Shown: positions 24,129-28,282 of the stretch, piece after piece
Layout: each line of letters begins with the position of its first letter
Position numbering within the stretch: the stretch's first letter is position 1
Source: Alkalinema sp. CAN_BIN05
Lineage (GTDB): Bacteria > Cyanobacteriota > Cyanobacteriia > Leptolyngbyales > Leptolyngbyaceae
Direction of reading: 5' to 3'
Assembly (NCBI GenBank): GCA_026786325.1
Contig: JAJAYH010000176.1
Coordinates: 1-28,282 of the forward strand
DNA length: 28,282 nucleotides
Position numbers and translations under genes: made by a program
Notes under the pieces: generated by a model
Told to the model about the DNA's origin: nothing
The model's input: the letters and a program-made list of their open reading frames with translations, nothing else
The model's database searches: none

Positions 24129-24674
24129 ATGACTCAGCGTTTAAAAACGGTCTATAACGAGACCGTTGTTCCAAAATTAATGGAACAATTCAGTTATACA
24201 AATATTCACCAAGTTCCCAAGCTGACTAAAATCAGCATTAACCGGGGATTGGGTGAAGCGTCTCAAAATGCTAAGGCATTAGAAGCGTCCATCAAGGAAA
24301 TCTCAACCATCACTGGACAACGCCCCGTCGTTACCCGTGCTCGGAAGGCGATCGCAGGCTTTAAAATCCGCGAAGGAATGCCCGTTGGGATGATGGTTAC
24401 ATTGCGCGGTGAGCGGATGTATGCCTTCCTCGATCGGTTTGTTAACTTAGCATTGCCCCGCATTCGCGATTTTCGTGGGGTTAGCCCCAAGAGCTTCGAC
24501 GGACGAGGCAACTACACGATTGGTTTGCGCGAGCAGCTTATCTTCCCGGAAGTTGAGTATGACAACGTAGATCAAGTTCGCGGGATGGATATTTCAATCA
24601 TCACCACGGCAAATTCGGACGAAGAAGGTCGGGCCTTGCTGAAGGAATTCGGAATGCCCTTCCGCGAGAATTAA
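24129..24674 (+). CDS. rplE: 50S ribosomal protein L5
   Basis: 181 residues. Carries PKLTKISINRGLGEASQNAK, the RKAIAGFKIREGMPVGMMVT segment, and FPEVEYDNVDQVRGMDI. Binds 5S rRNA and contacts the P-site tRNA. A 75-bp gap precedes it and contains a small inverted repeat (CCCTG...CAGGG, about 24098-24115). Confidence 0.98.
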   Translation: MTQRLKTVYNETVVPKLMEQFSYTNIHQVPKLTKISINRGLGEASQNAKALEASIKEISTITGQRPVVTRARKAIAGFKIREGMPVGMMVTLRGERMYAFLDRFVNLALPRIRDFRGVSPKSFDGRGNYTIGLREQLIFPEVEYDNVDQVRGMDISIITTANSDEEGRALLKEFGMPFREN

Positions 24675-24690
24675 TCGGTTCATCGAGAAA

Positions 24691-24729
24691 ATGGCAGCTT
24701 ATAAAGAGCGCACCCAAGAGGCAAATTAA
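24691..24729 (+). CDS. 12-codon open frame overlapping the rpsH start
   Basis: ATG 24691 to TAA 24727-24729 encodes MAAYKERTQEAN; its stop overlaps the rpsH start as TAATG. It occupies the place where rpsN (S14) sits in E. coli. It may be a coupling leader peptide, a relic, or chance. It lacks a good Shine-Dalgarno. Confidence 0.25.
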   Translation: MAAYKERTQEAN

Positions 24730-25133
24730 TGGCAGTTAATGACACCATTTCAGACATGTTGACCCGCATTCGTAATGCAGGTCTCGCGCGTCATGAAATC
24801 ACCAATGTGCCTGCCACCAAGATGACCCGTAGCATTGCAGCGGTTCTCAAGGCGGAAGGATTCATTGGCGAATACGAAGATTCGGGTGAAGGTATTCTGA
24901 CGAATATCGCTATCACCATCAAATATAAAGGTCGCAATCGCAGTAAACCGCTGATTACGAACCTGAAACGTGTAAGCCGTCCCGGTTTGCGTGTGTATTC
25001 AAATTGTAAGGAATTGCCTAAGGTTCTGGGTGGAATTGGGGTCGCAGTGATCTCCACCTCCAACGGCCTTATGACCGATCGCCAAGCCCGTCGGGCAGGT
25101 GTCGGCGGCGAAGTTCTCTGTTACGTCTGGTAG
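24729..25133 (+). CDS. rpsH: 30S ribosomal protein S8
   Basis: 134 residues. NDTISDMLTRIRNAGLARH at the start and the RNA-binding C-terminal signature ISTSNGLMTDRQARRAGVGG, EVLCYVW. In E. coli S8 represses the spc operon. AGAGG lies about 8 nt before the ATG. The S14 gene that separates L5 and S8 in many bacteria is missing, normal for cyanobacteria. Confidence 0.98.
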   Translation: MAVNDTISDMLTRIRNAGLARHEITNVPATKMTRSIAAVLKAEGFIGEYEDSGEGILTNIAITIKYKGRNRSKPLITNLKRVSRPGLRVYSNCKELPKVLGGIGVAVISTSNGLMTDRQARRAGVGGEVLCYVW

Positions 25134-25157
25134 ATTCGTCATCGAGGTTGATTCAGT

Positions 25158-25703
25158 ATGTCGCGTATTGGTAAGCGTCCGATTCCGGTCCCTGATAAAG
25201 TTACGGTGACGATCGAAGGTCAAACCGTAACTGTCAAGGGTCCAAAGGGAGAACTCTCCCGCACATTGCCTCCTGAAGTCGAAATACTTCTAGAAGGCGA
25301 AACCGTTCTCGTCAATCGACGGAACGAATCTCGTCCTGCACGTCAGCGCCACGGCTTATGTCGTACGTTGATTGCCAACATGGTTGAAGGGGTCTCTCAA
25401 GGCTTCATCAAAAAGTTAGAAATTCAAGGCGTGGGCTATCGTGCTGCGGTTCAAGGCAAAATCTTGAATCTCGCCATGGGGTTTAGCCATCCGGTAAATA
25501 TCGATCCTCCAGAAGGAATTTCTTTCTTGGTGGAAGGTACAACAAACGTTACCGTCAGCGGAATCGACAAAGAAGTTGTGGGTAACACCGCAGCTCGGAT
25601 TCGTGCCGTGCGTCCTCCTGAGCCTTACAAGGGCAAAGGAATTCGTTATGCTGGCGAAATCGTCCGAAGAAAGGTTGGTAAGACTGGCGGTAAGAAAAAA
25701 TAA
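25158..25703 (+). CDS. rplF: 50S ribosomal protein L6
   Basis: 181 residues, two repeated L6 domains. SRIGKRPIPVPDKVTV, SRPARQRHGLCRTLIANMVE, and the C-terminal PEPYKGKGIRYAGEIVRRK. Near the GTPase-associated centre. Confidence 0.98.
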   Translation: MSRIGKRPIPVPDKVTVTIEGQTVTVKGPKGELSRTLPPEVEILLEGETVLVNRRNESRPARQRHGLCRTLIANMVEGVSQGFIKKLEIQGVGYRAAVQGKILNLAMGFSHPVNIDPPEGISFLVEGTTNVTVSGIDKEVVGNTAARIRAVRPPEPYKGKGIRYAGEIVRRKVGKTGGKKK

Positions 25704-25706
25704 ATC

Positions 25707-26072
25707 ATGAAAGCAAGAAGTCGCAAAGAATTAACTCAGCGTCGTCACTCTCGGATTCGTCGCGCCCTGTCTGGAACGGCTGAACGTCCCCGGATGGCGG
25801 TGTTCCGATCGAATCAGAACATTTATGTTCAAGTGATCGATGATGTTTCGCACAGCACTCTAGTTTCAGCATCTACTGTTGATCCTGAGATTAAAGGCAA
25901 GCTTGAATTGGGTTCTAACTGCTCCGCAGCAGTAGAAGTCGGCAAGCTGATTGCATCTCGTGCGAAGGCAAAGGGCATTGCACAGGTTGTATTCGATCGT
26001 GGTGGGAATCTCTACCATGGTCGGGTGGCAGCTTTGGCAGACGCGGCCCGTGAAGGCGGTTTAGATTTCTAA
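25707..26072 (+). CDS. rplR: 50S ribosomal protein L18
   Basis: 121 residues. Basic N-terminus (KARSRKELTQRRHSRIRRAL), PRMAVFRSNQNIYVQVIDD, and FDRGGNLYHGRVAALADAAR with the GLDF end. Binds 5S rRNA with L5. Three bp after rplF. Confidence 0.98.
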   Translation: MKARSRKELTQRRHSRIRRALSGTAERPRMAVFRSNQNIYVQVIDDVSHSTLVSASTVDPEIKGKLELGSNCSAAVEVGKLIASRAKAKGIAQVVFDRGGNLYHGRVAALADAAREGGLDF

Positions 26073-26083
26073 AAGAGGATAAA

Positions 26084-26605
26084 ATGGCTAAAGGTCGTAA
26101 GAATACCAAAGCCCGCGAAGAGAAATCTGAATGGCAAGAACGGGTTGTACAAATCCGTCGAGTCACGAAGGTTGTCAAGGGCGGTAAGAAACTAAGTTTC
26201 CGGGCGATCGTTGTCGTCGGTAACGAAAAAGGTCAAGTCGGCGTGGGTGTCGGCAAGGCTAGTGACGTGATTGGCGCGGTTAAGAAAGGTGTTGTTGATG
26301 GTAAGAAGCATCTCGTTGAAGTGCCTCTAACTAAATCCAGCTCCATTCCTCACCCCACAACAGGTCGTTCCGTTGGTGCGAAAGTGCTAATGCGTCCGGC
26401 TGCTCCGGGTACCGGAGTAATTGCTGGGGGCGCGGTTCGGACTGTTTTGGAAATGGCAGGTGTGAAAAACATCCTTGCGAAGCAACTGGGTTCAAATAAT
26501 CCGTTGAATAATGCTCGCGCTGCTTTAGAAGCACTCGAAACCCTCCGCACCTTCCAGCAAGTTGCAGACGAGCGCGGCATTACCCTTCAGCAACTGTACT
26601 CCTAG
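26084..26605 (+). CDS. rpsE: 30S ribosomal protein S5
   Basis: 173 residues. A double-stranded-RNA-like N-terminal domain (WQERVVQIRRVTKVVKGGKK) with FRAIVVVGNEKGQVGVGVGK, and a C-terminal domain with GTGVIAGGAVRTVLEMAGV. Important for decoding accuracy. No rpmD (L30) follows it, as usual in cyanobacteria. Confidence 0.98.
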   Translation: MAKGRKNTKAREEKSEWQERVVQIRRVTKVVKGGKKLSFRAIVVVGNEKGQVGVGVGKASDVIGAVKKGVVDGKKHLVEVPLTKSSSIPHPTTGRSVGAKVLMRPAAPGTGVIAGGAVRTVLEMAGVKNILAKQLGSNNPLNNARAALEALETLRTFQQVADERGITLQQLYS

Positions 26606-26617
26606 AGGTAATCCCCC

Positions 26618-27061
26618 ATGAGAATCGCTGATGCACAGCCCCAAGAGGGTTCTACTAAGCGCGGTCGTCGCGTAGGCCGTGGTATTGCTGCCGGACAAGG
26701 CGCAAGCTGCGGATTTGGAATGCGCGGTCAAAAATCCCGATCGGGTCGTCCGACTCGCCCTGGATTTGAAGGTGGTCAAACGCCTTTGTATCGCCGCTTG
26801 CCAAAATTGAAGGGCTTTACCATAGTCAATCACAAGGAATTCACCATCATCAATTTGGATGATCTGGAAGGACTTGCAGCAACGTCTGAAGTCACTCTAG
26901 CTAGCCTTTTAGAAGCCGGAATTCTAACTCAGAATGACGGTCCTCTTAAAGTGTTGGGTGGTGGTGAACTCAAAATAGCGCTTACGGTTAAAGCTGCTGC
27001 ATTTACTAAAAGTGCAAAGGCTTCGATCATTGCTGCTGGCGGAACCTGTGAAGTGGTTTAG
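26618..27061 (+). CDS. rplO: 50S ribosomal protein L15
   Basis: 147 residues. The glycine/arginine-rich N-terminus with KRGRRVGRGIAAGQGASCGF and GMRGQKSRSG, then RPGFEGGQTPLYRRLPKLKG. The usual spc-operon position is directly before secY. A strong hairpin follows 28 bp after the stop. Confidence 0.98.
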   Translation: MRIADAQPQEGSTKRGRRVGRGIAAGQGASCGFGMRGQKSRSGRPTRPGFEGGQTPLYRRLPKLKGFTIVNHKEFTIINLDDLEGLAATSEVTLASLLEAGILTQNDGPLKVLGGGELKIALTVKAAAFTKSAKASIIAAGGTCEVV

Positions 27062-27089
27062 TTTGAATCCTGATTTGGGATAAAACAAT

Positions 27090-27128
27090 AAGGGGCGTTC
27101 TTGATAAAAGAACGTCCCTTAGTTTTGT
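27090..27128 (+). terminator. Strong intrinsic-terminator-like hairpin between rplO and secY
   Basis: AAGGGGCGTTCTT (27090-27102) pairs with AAGAACGTCCCTT (27108-27120): a 13-bp stem with one G-T pair, a 5-nt loop, then AGTTTTGT. It is the best-formed hairpin in the window. In position it would end or attenuate ribosomal-protein transcription before secY. Confidence 0.75.
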
Positions 27129-27152
27129 TAAAACGGCATAAAATCTTAGAAT
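27125..27152 (+). promoter_or_regulatory. Candidate internal promoter for secY
   Basis: TTGTTA (27125-27130), a 16-nt spacer and TAGAAT (27147-27152) follow directly after the hairpin and end 26 bp before the secY ATG. It would give secY its own start site downstream of the terminator. Confidence 0.4.
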
Positions 27153-27178
27153 GAACCGTACTTCAAGGAGTTTACTCA

Positions 27179-28282
27179 ATGGTCGTCAATCGCGATAAAG
27201 CTCCCACCGCGCAAGAAACGTTGCTTCAAATGGTTCAGTCTCCTGCACTGCGGAGTAGATTGCTTGTGACCATTGGTCTGCTTGTTTTACTGCGTCTCGG
27301 TATTTTTATTCCTATTCCAGGTATTAATCGAGCCGCATTCGCTGCCAGTCTAAGCAACAATGCCGCGCTGGGATTTCTCGATCTCTTTGCTGGGGGCGGT
27401 TTGAAAGCATTGGGCGTGTTTGCGCTAGGGATTATTCCTTACATCAATGCGTCTATCATCATTCAACTTCTCACGGCTGCTATTCCTTCCCTTGAAGATT
27501 TACAGAAGAATGAAGGCGAGGCCGGACGGCGAAAAATTTCCCAGCTCACCCGCTATTTAGCTGGAGGATGGGCAGTCATTCAAAGTACTTTGCTGACGGT
27601 CGGACTACTTGGCGGGTTAAGCGGAGCCAGTGGTTTTGTTTACAGTCCTGGTCCTTGGTTTGTTATACAGACAGTCCTAACTTTGACAGCCGGATCAATG
27701 TTTGTGATGTGGGTCTCTGAGTTGATAACTGAACGAGGAATCGGTAATGGAGCCTCGTTACTGATTGCGCTCAACATTGTTTCCAGTTTGCCGGGGAACC
27801 TCGGTAAAACCTTGGAACTTGCCCAAAGCGGCAACCAAGAGCGACTGGGCGGTGTTTTAATTGTCTTGATTGTCTTCTTGGCCATGGTGTTTGGGATTGT
27901 TTTTGTCCAAGAAGCGATGCGGCGGATTCCAATTCTGATTGCTAGACGACAAATTGGGCGAGTCCAGGCCAACGACAAAAGCAGCTATCTTCCCTTGAGA
28001 CTCAATCAGGGCGGTGTGATGCCAATTATTTTTGCATCTTCTGTCTTGAGCTTGCCGTCGTTTTTGGGAGGATCGTTAAATAATCCTGCCATCAGTAATT
28101 TCATTGGGAACTATCTGCGCCCCGCGACGATTTCCTATGATTTGGTTTACTTCGCGATGATCCTATTTTTTAGCTATTTTTATGCTTCTCTCGTGGTTCC
28201 CCCCGACTAGTTGGAAAAAAACCTTAATAAATTGGGCGCCACCATTCCTGGTGTGCGCCGGGGGCAAGACACGACTCGGCAC
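27179..28282 (+). CDS. secY: Preprotein translocase subunit SecY, interrupted by an in-frame TAG and cut by the window edge
   Basis: Central channel of the Sec translocon in the plasma/thylakoid membrane. From ATG 27179 (AAGGAG at 27165-27170, 8 nt upstream) 343 residues read to TAG 28208-28210. Visible are TM1 (LLVTIGLLVLLRLGIFIPIP), the TM2 plug region (FLDLFAGGGLKALGVFALGI), NASIIIQLLTAAIPSLEDLQ, SELITERGIGNGASLLI, the C4-loop RRIPILIARR and a TM8-like YFAMILFFSYFYASLVV. After the stop the same frame continues to the edge with LEKNLNKLGATIPGVR and RGQDTTRH, which is the normal SecY C5 loop before TM9. Cyanobacterial SecY is about 430-440 residues. Loss of TM9-10 should be lethal if this is the only copy, so the TAG is suspect. 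Confidence 0.93.

Noticed and set aside
1..28282. CRISPR arrays, insertion sequences, integrase sites
   Set aside because: No regularly spaced repeats, no transposase or integrase, and no long terminal repeats were seen; repeats present are short in-gene duplications or HIP1 words.
1..28282. Genetic code reassignment of TAG or TAA
   Set aside because: Both codons end many intact conserved genes in the window (for example TAG for rplC, rplV and rplO; TAA for rpsC and rplP), so the two internal stops are better explained as local lesions or errors.

Overview
The window reads as chromosomal DNA of a cyanobacterium. Signs: many GCGATCGC/CGATCG (HIP1-like) words; a cyAbrB-type regulator; proteins of families largely confined to cyanobacteria and plastids (DUF3611, DUF3155, a CCB2/CCB4-like cytochrome b6f assembly factor, a Hik2/CSK-like kinase); and an S10/spc ribosomal operon in the cyanobacterial arrangement, starting at rplC with no rpsJ, no rpsN between rplE and rpsH, and no rpmD between rpsE and rplO. 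I cannot name the genus.

Region 1 (1-17823) holds single genes and small groups on both strands. In order: an O-antigen ligase-like gene cut by an in-frame TAA and running off the left edge (-); DUF3611 membrane protein (-); an AT-rich gap with a possible gene relic; a PadR regulator (+); a cytochrome b6f cofactor-assembly protein (+); DUF3155 protein (-); a GAF-type sensor kinase (+); mtnA (-); a cyAbrB regulator (+); a 40-residue membrane peptide (+); a ClC channel/antiporter with CBS domains (-); DUF924 protein (+); a MazG-like pyrophosphohydrolase and a class II ketose-bisphosphate aldolase (-); era (-); an unknown membrane protein (-); a Uma2-family protein with a coiled-coil tail (-); pgeF (-); and an M23 murein peptidase (+).

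Region 2 (18372-28282) is one long ribosomal operon, all on +: rplC-rplD-rplW-rplB-rpsS-rplV-rpsC-rplP-rpmC-rpsQ-rplN-rplX-rplE-rpsH-rplF-rplR-rpsE-rplO, then secY. Spacing is tight (overlap to 75 bp). A strong hairpin plus a promoter-like sequence separate rplO from secY. A 548-bp gene-free stretch precedes rplC and carries a LexA-box-like palindrome.

The most notable anomaly is that secY, an essential gene, has an in-frame TAG in the TM8-TM9 loop, with clear SecY coding sequence continuing beyond it to the window edge. The O-antigen ligase gene has the same type of lesion (an in-frame TAA with no frameshift). TAG and TAA both end intact genes here, so a reassigned code is unlikely; sequence error, recent mutation or readthrough are the options. 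I found no CRISPR array, insertion sequence, tRNA or rRNA, and no convincing new multi-gene system; this is mostly ordinary core-genome territory.
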